Below are positions 16,148 through 24,917 of a DNA stretch of 55,368 bases, in pieces. The number at the start of each line of letters is the position of its first letter. Positions within the stretch are counted from its first letter, which is position 1. The stretch covers positions 1-55,368 of the forward strand of contig JADGPR010000011.1 of assembly GCA_017882335.1 (NCBI GenBank), given 5' to 3'. Origin of the DNA: Bacteroidales bacterium (GTDB lineage: Bacteria; Bacteroidota; Bacteroidia; Bacteroidales; FEN-979). The notes below the pieces were generated by a model. That model was not told the DNA's origin. It ran no database searches and saw nothing but the letters and a program-made list of their open reading frames with translations. The position numbers were made by a program, and so were the translations under genes.

Positions 16148-16178
16148 AATTTCGCCATTTCACAATTTCGCTATTTTT
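16148..16178. repeat. Octamer array (TTTCGCCA/TTTCACAA)
   Basis: Units close to TTTCGCCA, TTTCACAA and TTTCGCTA stand in tandem between the peroxidase and rubredoxin genes, related to the arrays at 13633 and 26774. Confidence 0.7.
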
Positions 16179-16224
16179 AAGCCCACATGGGTGACATTAT
16201 TCTATGGTTAATTAAAATTTGGAT

Positions 16225-16386
16225 ATGAAGAAATATCGGTGTATGGTTTGCGGCCATGTGTATGATGAAGCGGAGGGAGACCCTATTCGTGGATTTCCCC
16301 CAGGGACGAAGTTTGAAGATCTTCCGGATGACTGGACCTGTCCGGTTTGCGGAGTGGAAAAAGAGGAATATGTGGAGATGGAATGA
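16225..16386 (+). CDS. Rubredoxin
   Basis: This 53-residue gene codes for a complete rubredoxin, a one-iron electron carrier. The two iron-binding pairs are [15 protein letters not shown] near the N-terminus and [11 protein letters not shown] near the C-terminus, with [18 protein letters not shown] between them, all canonical. It lies about 50 bp ahead of rubrerythrin and is its likely electron donor in peroxide reduction. The length matches the family (about 52-55 residues). Confidence 0.95.
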   Translation: MKKYRCMVCGHVYDEAEGDPIRGFPPGTKFEDLPDDWTCPVCGVEKEEYVEME

Positions 16387-16389
16387 TGG

Positions 16390-16419
16390 TTGAGATGTGA
16401 GATTTTCCTTTTATCTTTG
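16390..16419 (+). promoter_or_regulatory. Promoter of the rubrerythrin gene
   Basis: TTG at 16390-16392, a 19-bp spacer, then TATCTTTG at 16412-16419 fit the Bacteroidota promoter very well. The ATG follows 16 bp later. Rubrerythrin can thus be expressed separately from rubredoxin. Confidence 0.7.
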
Positions 16420-16435
16420 ATCAAAATTTACAACC

Positions 16436-17014
16436 ATGGAAAAAAGTATAAAAGGAACACTGACCGAGAAGAACCTGTTGAAAGCCTTTGCCGGGGAATC
16501 GCAGGCAAGAAACCGTTACACTTTCTTTGCAAAGCAGGCCAGGAAAGACGGTTATGAACAAATTGCTGCCCTGTTTGAAGAAACTGCGTCGAATGAAGAA
16601 GAACATGGGAAATTGTATTTCAAATGCCTGGAAGGAGGGCCTGTTGAGATTACAGCGACGTATCCTGCCGGTAAGATCGGAACAACTGCGGAGAACCTGA
16701 ATGCTGCAGCAGAAGGAGAGCATGAAGAATGGACTGAATTGTACCCGGGATACTCCAGGATTGCTGCAGAAGAAGGGTTTCAGAAGGTGGCAACACTTTT
16801 CAAACTGATCGCCAGGATCGAGGAAGGGCATGACAAGAGATTCCGGACTTTGTTGAAGAACCTGGAAGAGAACAAGGTATTCGAAAGAGGAGAAAAGGTT
16901 TTCTGGATCTGTCGTAAATGCGGTCATGTTTATTTCGGAACCAAAGCATTGAATATTTGCCCGGTTTGCAGCCATCCCCTTTCCTATTATGAGATAAAAG
17001 CAGAAAACTATTAA
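16436..17014 (+). CDS. rbr: Rubrerythrin
   Basis: A 192-residue non-haem iron peroxidase of anaerobes. It has an N-terminal ferritin-like four-helix domain with the diiron ligands in FAGESQARNRY, ASNEEEHGKLY, EGEHEEW and ARIEEGHDKRF, and a C-terminal rubredoxin-like domain with WICRKCGHVY and CPVCSHPLSYY. It reduces hydrogen peroxide to water in the cytoplasm, usually with electrons from rubredoxin, whose gene is just upstream. The length is normal. A strong promoter immediately precedes it. Confidence 0.96.
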   Translation: MEKSIKGTLTEKNLLKAFAGESQARNRYTFFAKQARKDGYEQIAALFEETASNEEEHGKLYFKCLEGGPVEITATYPAGKIGTTAENLNAAAEGEHEEWTELYPGYSRIAAEEGFQKVATLFKLIARIEEGHDKRFRTLLKNLEENKVFERGEKVFWICRKCGHVYFGTKALNICPVCSHPLSYYEIKAENY

Positions 17015-17052
17015 ATTCTCGTACAACGGAGAAAACGCAAAAAAAAAGGTCG

Positions 17053-19452
17053 TTGAGCAATCCCGGATTAGCTGGTAAAGCAGTAATCCTAAAGGATTAC
17101 CAGGTTGCCTGTGAGAGCCGGCAGGCAAGTTTGCTTGGCCGGAGGGAAGTGCTCACGGGGAAAGCCAAATTCGGAATATTCGGAGATGGCAAAGAGGTGG
17201 CACAGATTGCCATGGCAAAGGTTTTCAGGGAAGGTGATTGGCGTTCAGGGTATTACCGCGACCAGACCTTCATGCTTGCTTCGGGGATGTTCGCACTGGA
17301 AGAATTTTTTGCCCAGCTTTATGGCGATACCGACTTAAAAGCCAACCCGGGTACCGGGGGCCGGTTGATGAACAACCATTTTGCCACCTGCTCGCTGGAT
17401 GCAAAAGGGAAGTGGAAAGATCTGACAAAACAGAAAAATTCATCTGCCGACATCTCCCCTACTGCCGGCCAGATGCCACGGTTGCTGGGACTTGCATTGG
17501 CCTCCAAATTATTCAGGAATAATCCCGGACTCAAATCCTGTTCCGGATTCTCACATAACGGGGATGAAGTGGCTTTCGGAACCATCGGCGACGCCAGTAC
17601 CTCAGAGGGCCATTTTTTTGAGACACTAAACGCTGCAGGGGTATTGCAGGTTCCTATGGCAGTTTCCATATGGGACGATGGATGGGGAATCTCCGTCCCG
17701 AAGAAATATCAAACCACCAAAGAAAACATTTCCGAACTGTTAAAAGGTTTTGAACAAAAGAAAAATGAGCCCGGTTTCCTGATCTACCGTGAAAACGGAT
17801 GGGATTACCCTGCCCTTTGCCGGATGTATGAAGAAGGGATCAGTCTCTGTAGGAAAAATCATGTTCCCGTATTGTTCCATATTACCGGTCTCACCCAGCC
17901 CCAGGGCCATTCCACCTCCGGGTCTCACGAAAGATACAAGACGAAAGAACAGCTTGATTGGGAAAAGGAATTCGATTGTATCGTACAGTTGCGAAAATGG
18001 ATCCTGGAGAATGAAATTGCAGGCAACGGGGAACTGGATGAAATTGAAGCTGCAGCAGTAGAAAAGGTAAAGACAGCAAGAGACAAGGCATGGAGTGATT
18101 TCCAGGATCCGATCAAAAAGGAACGGGAACTCCTTATCCGGACTGTCAAAACGACTCATTGTCCTTGCAAAAAACAGCAACGGATCGATGCAATCGTTGA
18201 GGATCTTCAAAAGATCACAGAGCCTATCCGTAAGGATATCATTTCGTCAGGGAAAAAGATCCTGCGCGATGTTTGTACAACCTGCAGCCTGAAAAAACCC
18301 ATGAAGGCCGATCTCTCCGCCTGGCTTGAAGAGCAACTGAAACTCAATGCCGACCGATTTAGTTCACACCTGTACAGCGAGTCTGCAAAAAGCGCATTGA
18401 ATGTGGAAGGAGTCGCCCCAGAATTTCGTGAAGATTCCCGCGTGGTTACCGGACGGGAAGTTTTACAAGCCAACTTTGACCGAATTTTTGCCACAAACCC
18501 TTATGCATTGATCTTCGGCGAAGATGTAGGAAAGATCGGAGGCGTTAACCAGACACTGGAAGGATTGCAAGCCAAATATGGAGACCTCAGGATCACTGAT
18601 ACCGGGATCAGGGAAGCAACGATCATCGGACAAGGAATCGGGCTTGCCATGAGGGGCCTCCGGCCGATCGCCGAAATCCAGTATTTTGATTACCTGCTTT
18701 ACGGTTTGCAAGTAATCAGTGATGACCTTGCAACGCTTCATTACCGTACCAAAGGAGGCCAGAAAGCCCCGCTGATTATCAGTACACGCGGCCACCGGCT
18801 GGAAGGGATCTGGCATTCGGGGTCACCTTTAAGCATGGTCATCAACTCGATTCGAGGCGTTTATGTGCTGGTTCCAAGAAACATGACCCAGGCAGCCGGG
18901 TTCTACAATACCATGCTGGCTTCCGATGATCCGGCACTGATCATTGAACCCCTGAACGGGTACCGGCTCAAAGAGAAATTGCCCGTAAACATCGGGGAAT
19001 ACAGAATTCCCATTGGCATCCCGGAAAAACTCACAGAAGGAACTGATGTCACCCTTGTCACCTATGGCGCATGTGTAAGGATCGCACTCGAAGCCGTTCA
19101 GCAATTAGAGGATTTCGGTATCTCGGTCGAATTGATCGATGTAAGGTCGTTACTTCCGTTCGACCGTAATCACGCAATTCTTGAGTCCTTAAAAAAAACA
19201 AGCAAGATCGTCTTTTTTGATGAAGATGTTCCCGGAGGGGCTACAGCATATATGATCCAGAAAGTGCTGGAAGAACAGGGAGGTTTCAAGTACCTGGATG
19301 CAGAACCCAGAACACTGACGGCGAATGACCACCGGCCTGCCTACAGTACCGACGGTGATTATTTTTCCAATCCGAATGCAGAAGATGTGTTTGATCTTGT
19401 TTATGAGATGATGCACAATTACAGCCCTGCACGATTTCCAACGCTCTATTGA
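17053..19452 (+). CDS. Fused alpha/beta E1 component of a 2-oxoacid dehydrogenase
   Basis: A 799-residue TPP enzyme in which the alpha (about residues 30-390) and beta (about 460-799) subunits of a branched-chain-type 2-oxoacid dehydrogenase are fused. The alpha half has GTGGRLMNNHFAT and the TPP motif GDASTSEGHFFE; the beta half has IFGEDVGKIGG, DTGIREATIIGQGIGLA and the C-terminal VFFDEDVPGG. The linker holds two cysteine pairs (HCPC and CTTC) about 35 residues apart, unusual for E1. No E2 or E3 gene is in the window, so the substrate and complex partners are open. No ATG precedes the conserved region in frame; the TTG at 17053 (MSNPGLAG) is the likely start. The mnmD gene follows after 4 bp. 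Confidence 0.85.
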   Translation: MSNPGLAGKAVILKDYQVACESRQASLLGRREVLTGKAKFGIFGDGKEVAQIAMAKVFREGDWRSGYYRDQTFMLASGMFALEEFFAQLYGDTDLKANPGTGGRLMNNHFATCSLDAKGKWKDLTKQKNSSADISPTAGQMPRLLGLALASKLFRNNPGLKSCSGFSHNGDEVAFGTIGDASTSEGHFFETLNAAGVLQVPMAVSIWDDGWGISVPKKYQTTKENISELLKGFEQKKNEPGFLIYRENGWDYPALCRMYEEGISLCRKNHVPVLFHITGLTQPQGHSTSGSHERYKTKEQLDWEKEFDCIVQLRKWILENEIAGNGELDEIEAAAVEKVKTARDKAWSDFQDPIKKERELLIRTVKTTHCPCKKQQRIDAIVEDLQKITEPIRKDIISSGKKILRDVCTTCSLKKPMKADLSAWLEEQLKLNADRFSSHLYSESAKSALNVEGVAPEFREDSRVVTGREVLQANFDRIFATNPYALIFGEDVGKIGGVNQTLEGLQAKYGDLRITDTGIREATIIGQGIGLAMRGLRPIAEIQYFDYLLYGLQVISDDLATLHYRTKGGQKAPLIISTRGHRLEGIWHSGSPLSMVINSIRGVYVLVPRNMTQAAGFYNTMLASDDPALIIEPLNGYRLKEKLPVNIGEYRIPIGIPEKLTEGTDVTLVTYGACVRIALEAVQQLEDFGISVELIDVRSLLPFDRNHAILESLKKTSKIVFFDEDVPGGATAYMIQKVLEEQGGFKYLDAEPRTLTANDHRPAYSTDGDYFSNPNAEDVFDLVYEMMHNYSPARFPTLY

Positions 19453-19456
19453 GGCC

Positions 19457-20125
19457 ATGACCCTTCAGCCAGTTTTGACGGAAGACGGATCCACAACGTT
19501 GTTCATTCCTGAGTTGAATGAGCATTATCATTCCATCCATGGAGCCGTGCAGGAATCCATGCATATCTTTATCCGGGAGGGTTACGAACAGATCCGTAAT
19601 TTTCCTGCCTGTATCTTTGAAGCCGGCTTCGGCACCGGGTTAAATGCATTCCTCACATTCCTGGTTTCGGAAAAAGAAGGAAGGTCCATCCATTATTCAG
19701 CGATCGAGAAATACCCGCTTGAAGATCACCTTGTCCGTTTGTTGAATTACCCCGAAAAGACGGATCCCGCGAAAGCGGAAGTTTTTCAGGCAATCCACGA
19801 TGCTCCCTGGGGACAGGATATCCGGATATCAGAACATTTTACTCTTCACAAAATAAAGGGCGACCTGCGTAAAGTTCAATTGCCGGATGCAGCTTATGAC
19901 CTTGTTTATTTTGATGCATTCGGTCCGGCAGTGCAACCGGAACTGTGGACAGAAGAAATCTTCCGGATGATTTATCAATCGATGAAAGAAGACTCCTGCC
20001 TTGTTACCTATTCTGTGAAAGGATCGGTGACAAGGGCGTTAAAAGCCGCCGGGTTTAGCCTGGAGAAACTGCCCGGCCCACCAGGGAAGAGGGAAATGAC
20101 AAGGGCAACCAAAAAGGATCAATGA
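19457..20125 (+). CDS. mnmD: tRNA (mnm5s2U34) methyltransferase MnmD
   Basis: A 222-residue SAM-dependent methyltransferase of the stand-alone MnmD type (DUF752). It methylates 5-aminomethyl-2-thiouridine at the wobble position of several tRNAs. Diagnostic phrases are HYHSIHGAVQESMHIFI near the N-terminus, the SAM loop FEAGFGTGLNAFL, and YFDAFGPAVQPELW. In Enterobacteria this domain is fused to an oxidase in MnmC; here the oxidase is absent, as is common in Bacteroidota. It is 4 bp downstream of the E1 gene and overlaps the Nudix gene by 4 bp. Confidence 0.9.
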   Translation: MTLQPVLTEDGSTTLFIPELNEHYHSIHGAVQESMHIFIREGYEQIRNFPACIFEAGFGTGLNAFLTFLVSEKEGRSIHYSAIEKYPLEDHLVRLLNYPEKTDPAKAEVFQAIHDAPWGQDIRISEHFTLHKIKGDLRKVQLPDAAYDLVYFDAFGPAVQPELWTEEIFRMIYQSMKEDSCLVTYSVKGSVTRALKAAGFSLEKLPGPPGKREMTRATKKDQ

Positions 20126-20580
20126 TGGAAAATAAAAGGTTCAATATCCGGGTATACGGATTCCTGATCAACGAAGGAAGGATCCTGGTGACCGATGAAT
20201 TCCGCCTGGGAATATTCATGACAAAGTTCCCCGGAGGCGGACTTATCTATGGTGAAGGGATGATCGACTGCCTGAAAAGGGAATTCATGGAAGAACTCAA
20301 CATGGAGATCGGCAAAATCTTACACTACTATACCACTGATTTTTTTCTTGCTTCCAAGCTATTGCCGGTCGAATCACAGCTGATCAACGTGTATTACCTG
20401 GTACAGGCAAAAAAACCATATCCTTTTAAGACTACCGATAAAAAATTCGATTTCCCCGAAGTGGTGGATGGTGTACAATGTTTCCGGTGGATCCCAATCA
20501 CGGAATTAACAGAAGAGGAATTCACCTTCCCCCTCGACAAATTCATCGTGCATAAATTAAAAAAGGATTTTGGAGATTAG
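20122..20580 (+). CDS. Nudix hydrolase
   Basis: A 152-residue Nudix-fold protein, likely a nucleoside-diphosphate-linked pyrophosphohydrolase. The Nudix box is at about residues 38-60: GGLIYGEGMIDCLKREFMEE. It fits GX5EX7REUXEE, with asparagine where the consensus has the last glycine (EELNM). The catalytic glutamates are all present, so it may be active. The substrate is unknown. The start overlaps the mnmD stop, giving coupled translation. Its stop overlaps that of the ferritin-like gene on the other strand by 4 bp. Confidence 0.88.
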   Translation: MMENKRFNIRVYGFLINEGRILVTDEFRLGIFMTKFPGGGLIYGEGMIDCLKREFMEELNMEIGKILHYYTTDFFLASKLLPVESQLINVYYLVQAKKPYPFKTTDKKFDFPEVVDGVQCFRWIPITELTEEEFTFPLDKFIVHKLKKDFGD

Positions 20581-21032
20581 TTTTCCTTCAAGACATACTC
20601 ATCGTATTCAATTTCAAACCTGAGTTTATGCCTCGACTCCTCCAGTGCCAGGTTCAGGAATAGGCTTTTCATTACCGGATCGGTGGTTTCTTCCGACAGG
20701 AATGAGTAAAGCCTGAAAGCTTTCTTCTCTTTTTTCATCGCCAGGATGAGCGCATCAGCATAATTCATATCAGGTTTTGGCGTCACATCCACAAGGTAAT
20801 CGGCGATCTTCATATCTCTTACCGTTTCGCCGGGCAGTTTTAGAGTTTTCTCATCCTTAATCCCCAATAAACGCGATTTGTGCTTCATCTCTTCACCAGC
20901 AAACTCCAGGAATACTTTTTTAATCTGGTTATTCTTCGACCTTGCGGCAAGATCCGAATAAAAATCCACTGCTTCCTGTTCCGCCCTGATTGCAAAATCC
21001 AGGATATCTTCTACACTAGTAAATACTTTCAT
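20577..21032 (-). CDS. Ferritin-like diiron (rubrerythrin-type) protein
   Basis: A 151-residue four-helix protein without a rubredoxin tail. The diiron ligand pattern is present twice: AIRAEQEAVDFYSDL with FAGEEMKHKS, then AMKKEKKAFRLYSFL with LALEESRHKL. Such erythrin-like proteins handle iron or peroxide in anaerobes; the exact role is not known. It is transcribed in the same direction as the bifurcating-type complex upstream, separated from it by a GC-rich hairpin, so it may be a separate unit. Confidence 0.88.
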   Translation of the reverse strand: MKVFTSVEDILDFAIRAEQEAVDFYSDLAARSKNNQIKKVFLEFAGEEMKHKSRLLGIKDEKTLKLPGETVRDMKIADYLVDVTPKPDMNYADALILAMKKEKKAFRLYSFLSEETTDPVMKSLFLNLALEESRHKLRFEIEYDEYVLKEN

Positions 21033-21115
21033 CTGATTTTTTATTAACCGTTTAAATTATATCTTGTTAACTCAACCCCTGGGTGATTTAAGCCCAACCA
21101 CCTCTCCCCCATCAT

Positions 21116-21137
21116 CCCCTCTCCTGAAGGAGAGGGG
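21116..21137. repeat. GC-rich perfect hairpin, copy 1
   Basis: CCCCTCTCC and GGAGAGGGG pair perfectly around TGAA. Further C-rich and G-rich flanks (21100-21148) can extend the stem imperfectly. The reverse complement matches the hairpin region at 42921-42971. It lies just downstream of the stnC-like gene and could also end its transcript. Confidence 0.8.
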
Positions 21138-21172
21138 GACGGGGGGGTGAAGCTAAATGGATGTTCAATCCA

Positions 21173-24100
21173 TCATTTTACTTTAAATGCATTTTCAAAA
21201 TCTTCTTCGAAACGCTTCACTACCGCATCGCACCCATAATCAAAGATACGGTTGAAATCATCTTCGCCGGTTGCATGGAATGAAAGTTTTGAAAACTCCT
21301 TATCCTGAGGCAATAAGGAGATAAATTCCATGAACACATCTTTCGATGAGGACAGCGCGGCAAATCCAAATTTTTCAAGTATCCCCGACAGTTGTCCCAG
21401 GTTTGTCATTTCCGTTTTCGTTTTCATGAGGGCATCAAATTCCTGGATCACCTTCTGTGCATTGGTATAACTTCCACCTGTCTCGGCCGGGAAGGTTGCC
21501 GGTATAATAAGGTCGGCTTCTGCAGCGGTGGAGGTCATGAAATAATCCTGAACCATCACGAAATCTGCATTCCGGATCCATTCTTTTGGTTCCTCAGAGG
21601 TTGCACATCCAACGGGATCTTCACCGAAAATAAACAAATTGCGGATCGTTTTACCTGAAAGCAGTTTCAGCATATCCGGAACGGCCTGGGGAAGTGTCTT
21701 CGTCTGCCATGTTTCTTCCAGCGATTTAATGAAAACAAGATCTTTCATGGATTGTCCGCCCGGGCCGGCATCCGGCGTAATCCCCATATCAAACAATCCC
21801 TGTGAATTATTTTTCTCTTTCAGGGAGATGATGCCATTGGCGGTCTTTCCCAGTTTCCCGGTTATCATCGCCAGGATAAATAATTCCGTTGAGGCTGCCG
21901 AAGAGATCTCTTTCTCAGAGAAGATGAGGATCGCATTCATTTGCCTGTTATAATCTTCAGCAAACTGTGCAATCATTTCTTTCCCTGAAATCCCGGATAA
22001 TTCCACCAACCGGTCGTAGTTCTCTTTAAGCAAAGCTGTTTTGTAATCTTTATATCCGGCAGTCCGGTCGTTCAGGAACAGTCTGTTTTCCATGCCGTTG
22101 GTGAGCAGGTAGTGGTTTACAGTCTTGATAAAATGGTAGTATGAGCCGATCTTCACAACCTCATCCACCTTATGTTCCATTGAATTTTTTTCTTTAACCG
22201 TAATCAATGAAACCGGGATCTTTTTCAGATGGCGCGCATTGTGCACGAGGAACCCTGTTACTGCATGATCCTGGTTGATTTCCGTTCCCAGGAGGAAGAT
22301 CTTGCTCGCTTCGTTGATATTCCCCATCGGGACATTAAGCTCACAGTTCGACCGGTAAGCATCTCCCCTTCCCAGGTAATGAAAACTGGAGATGTTGTTC
22401 GTTTTTGCAGCAGCCCTTGCCAGTTTCTGGATCAGGTACATTTCTTCGTTTGAGAGGCGAGCGCCGGCAAAGAAAGCATTTTCGTCCGGTTTAACCGATG
22501 TGATCTTTTCCTTGAGTAGCGAAAAAGCTTTTTCGAAACTGACCGCCTGGAATTCACCGTTCACTTTCAACATTGGTTGGATGATGCGTGTCGGATCGTT
22601 CAAGTACTGATATCCGAATTTGGGATATTTACACAGGTTTCCATCTTGATTTACCGGTCCTTTATTTCCGGTCACTTTCATCACAAAGCCATTCCTGTGA
22701 TTCAGGATAATGGAACATCCCACCGAGCAATAGTTGCATATGGTTTCGACTTCCTCAGTTATTACCGGGCCTGGTTTGAACAACACATTTTCTGTCATGG
22801 CGCCGGTGGGGCAGGTAGAAAGGCACATCCCGCAGGATTCGCAGAATGTATCCTGGAGTGCATTGCCCATGCTGGGTGCGACAAATGTATCAAAACCCCG
22901 GTTGATGAACCCAAGTGCATTAGCGCCCACCACTTCCCGGCAGATACGGATACACCGTCCGCAAAGGATGCATTTATTGTTATCAATCTCGATGTAGGGG
23001 TGACGGAAATCCAAATTGTATTCTTTGAATTCGCCGGTAAACCCTTTCTGATTGGCGTTATAGATTGTTGAATATTTCTGCAGGTCGCAATCGAGGAATG
23101 CCACGCAACCACATTCAAGGCAGCGTTGGGTTTCCTGATTTGCAATGGTTTCTGATACATAACCCAATTCCACTTCATTGAAATTGAACCGTTGATCTGG
23201 TGCCAGGGTGGGCATTTCTTCCCGAAGCTGTTTCCCGAACCGATCAGTGAAATCCCCTGATACTTGTTTCTTAAAATTATCCTTACGGCTAGTAAAGGGT
23301 TTCACCGCCGGCTCAATCGGTAAATTCATCAGGTATTGATTGGCACTGGTGGAAGCAATCCTGGCCTGTGCGATGGCTTCGATAATGGTAGCGGGGCCGG
23401 TAACACCATCGCCGGCTGCAAAAATTGAAGAGATCCCGGTTTGAAGTGTATCTTTCTTTGCATCGATATCGCCCCATTTGTTGATCTGCAGGCTCCCGCC
23501 TTCTGCAGAGGCATTGATGTCGTCGATAAAATTCACATCGGTTTTTTGTCCGATGGCGGCGAGTGCATAATCAACTTCGATGGTGAAATCGGATCCCTCA
23601 ACCGGTATCGGCCGTCTCCTGCCGGATGCATCGGGTTCCCCCAACTCCATTCGGATGCAGGTTATGGTTTTGAGTTTCCCGTCCACATCTTTGTTTACTT
23701 TATTGGGTAAGGTCAGGAATAAATATTCCACTCCTTCCAATTTTGATTCATGGATCTCGATGGGGTTGGCGGGCATTTCCTTTTCCGTTCTCCGGTAGAT
23801 CACATAAACCTTTTTCGCATTACATCGGATAGAGGTCCTGCAGCAATCCATGGCCGTATTACCTCCGCCGATTACCGCAATGGTCTTCCCCGTGAAATCG
23901 TAACGCTGGCCCGTTGCTTCCATGTTCCGGAGAAAATCAATTCCCGAAAAAACATTTTCAGCATCATCGCCTTCGCAGCCGATCCCGGTCCCGCGCTGTG
24001 AGCCTATGGTCAGAATAGTAGCCTGGTATTTTTCTTTCAGTTCTTTATAGCTGAGGTTTTCTCCGAGTTTTTTATTGTAATGGATATTCACACCAAGATC

Positions 24101-24874
24101 GGTGATATTCTTTACTTCTTTATCCACAATGTCGTTAGGAAGGCGGTATTCGGGTATCCCGTAACGCAGCCAGCCGCCGGACTTTTCAGAGGCTTCAAAA
24201 ATGTCAGCCTGGTGTCCCTCGATCTGGAGGAAATAAGCGGCAGACAAGCCCCCGGGGCCTGCCCCGATGATGGCAACTTTCTTGCCGGTGGAGGATTTTT
24301 TCTCAGGGACAAATTTCGTATCCGATGCCAGGTCAATGTCTGAAGCAAAGCGTTTGAGATAGTCGATGCCTACCGGTGCATCTTCGTCGAGCAGGTTCCT
24401 GCGACATTCTGCTTCACACGGGCGAACACAAACACGTCCGCAGATGGCCGGGAGCGGGTTCGTTTCCTTGATCAGTGCAACGGCATCGTTGTACAGACCT
24501 TTTTCAATAAGTGAAATATAACCCTGAACATCCACTCCTGCAGGGCAGGTCTGCTTACAGGGTCCGATGCAATCGGCATAGTGGTTGGAAAGCATAAGTT
24601 CAAGCGCCATTTTTCTTGACTTGCGGATGCCTTCGCTGTCGGTGATGATCTTCATTCCTTCGGTGATCTTGGTGGAGCAGGCCGGCTGGTGGCCACGCAT
24701 GCCTTCCACTTCCACCACGCAAACATAGCAGGATGTGAAAGGTTCCAGGCGGTCGTCGTTACAGAGGGTGGGAATTTCGGTACCGTGTCGTCGGGAGAGT
24801 TCCAGGATGGTTTCGCCGGGGTTTCCTTTTACAATATTGCCATCGAGTATGATGTTAAAGAAATTTTCTTTCAT
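21173..24874 (-). CDS. StnC-like fusion: 2Fe-2S, GltD/NfnB-like, ferredoxin and NuoG/Fdh-like domains
   Basis: A 1,233-residue redox protein. In order it has a plant-type [2Fe-2S] domain (cysteines in TLCNDDRL, SCYVCVVEV, PACST), a GltD/NfnB-like NADPH domain with VAIIGAGPGGLSAAYF for FAD and TIAVIGGGNTAMDCC for NADP, a dicluster ferredoxin segment (CILCGRCIRICR; CESCGMCLSTCP), and a C-terminal molybdopterin-oxidoreductase-like part beginning ICNYCSVGCSI. The last keeps some formate dehydrogenase phrases (LFDMGITPDAGPG, QDYFMTSTAAEADLIIP) but I see no Cys/Sec-His active-site pair. With NuoE- and NuoF-like partners upstream, it fits StnC of the Sporomusa transhydrogenase, said to combine NuoG-like and GltD-like parts. 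An ATG at 24940 exists, but MKENFFNIIL is the natural start. Confidence 0.8.
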   Translation of the reverse strand: MKENFFNIILDGNIVKGNPGETILELSRRHGTEIPTLCNDDRLEPFTSCYVCVVEVEGMRGHQPACSTKITEGMKIITDSEGIRKSRKMALELMLSNHYADCIGPCKQTCPAGVDVQGYISLIEKGLYNDAVALIKETNPLPAICGRVCVRPCEAECRRNLLDEDAPVGIDYLKRFASDIDLASDTKFVPEKKSSTGKKVAIIGAGPGGLSAAYFLQIEGHQADIFEASEKSGGWLRYGIPEYRLPNDIVDKEVKNITDLGVNIHYNKKLGENLSYKELKEKYQATILTIGSQRGTGIGCEGDDAENVFSGIDFLRNMEATGQRYDFTGKTIAVIGGGNTAMDCCRTSIRCNAKKVYVIYRRTEKEMPANPIEIHESKLEGVEYLFLTLPNKVNKDVDGKLKTITCIRMELGEPDASGRRRPIPVEGSDFTIEVDYALAAIGQKTDVNFIDDINASAEGGSLQINKWGDIDAKKDTLQTGISSIFAAGDGVTGPATIIEAIAQARIASTSANQYLMNLPIEPAVKPFTSRKDNFKKQVSGDFTDRFGKQLREEMPTLAPDQRFNFNEVELGYVSETIANQETQRCLECGCVAFLDCDLQKYSTIYNANQKGFTGEFKEYNLDFRHPYIEIDNNKCILCGRCIRICREVVGANALGFINRGFDTFVAPSMGNALQDTFCESCGMCLSTCPTGAMTENVLFKPGPVITEEVETICNYCSVGCSIILNHRNGFVMKVTGNKGPVNQDGNLCKYPKFGYQYLNDPTRIIQPMLKVNGEFQAVSFEKAFSLLKEKITSVKPDENAFFAGARLSNEEMYLIQKLARAAAKTNNISSFHYLGRGDAYRSNCELNVPMGNINEASKIFLLGTEINQDHAVTGFLVHNARHLKKIPVSLITVKEKNSMEHKVDEVVKIGSYYHFIKTVNHYLLTNGMENRLFLNDRTAGYKDYKTALLKENYDRLVELSGISGKEMIAQFAEDYNRQMNAILIFSEKEISSAASTELFILAMITGKLGKTANGIISLKEKNNSQGLFDMGITPDAGPGGQSMKDLVFIKSLEETWQTKTLPQAVPDMLKLLSGKTIRNLFIFGEDPVGCATSEEPKEWIRNADFVMVQDYFMTSTAAEADLIIPATFPAETGGSYTNAQKVIQEFDALMKTKTEMTNLGQLSGILEKFGFAALSSSKDVFMEFISLLPQDKEFSKLSFHATGEDDFNRIFDYGCDAVVKRFEEDFENAFKVK

Positions 24875-24917
24875 CGTTGGAAAGTATTTTACAGGTTTTG
24901 TTGGATTTAATGAATTG

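Noticed and set aside
16421-17128. Reverse-strand frame of 235 codons opposite rubrerythrin
   Set aside because: Rubrerythrin is certain on the forward strand; the antisense frame has no family features.
22577-23071. Forward-strand frame of 164 codons in the StnC-like gene
   Set aside because: It lies antisense to conserved cysteine motifs of the real protein and shows no motif of its own.
21173-24874. Active formate dehydrogenase
   Set aside because: The C-terminal domain looks Fdh-like, but no Cys/Sec-His active-site pair or in-frame TGA was found, and the NADP domain and partners fit the Stn type better.
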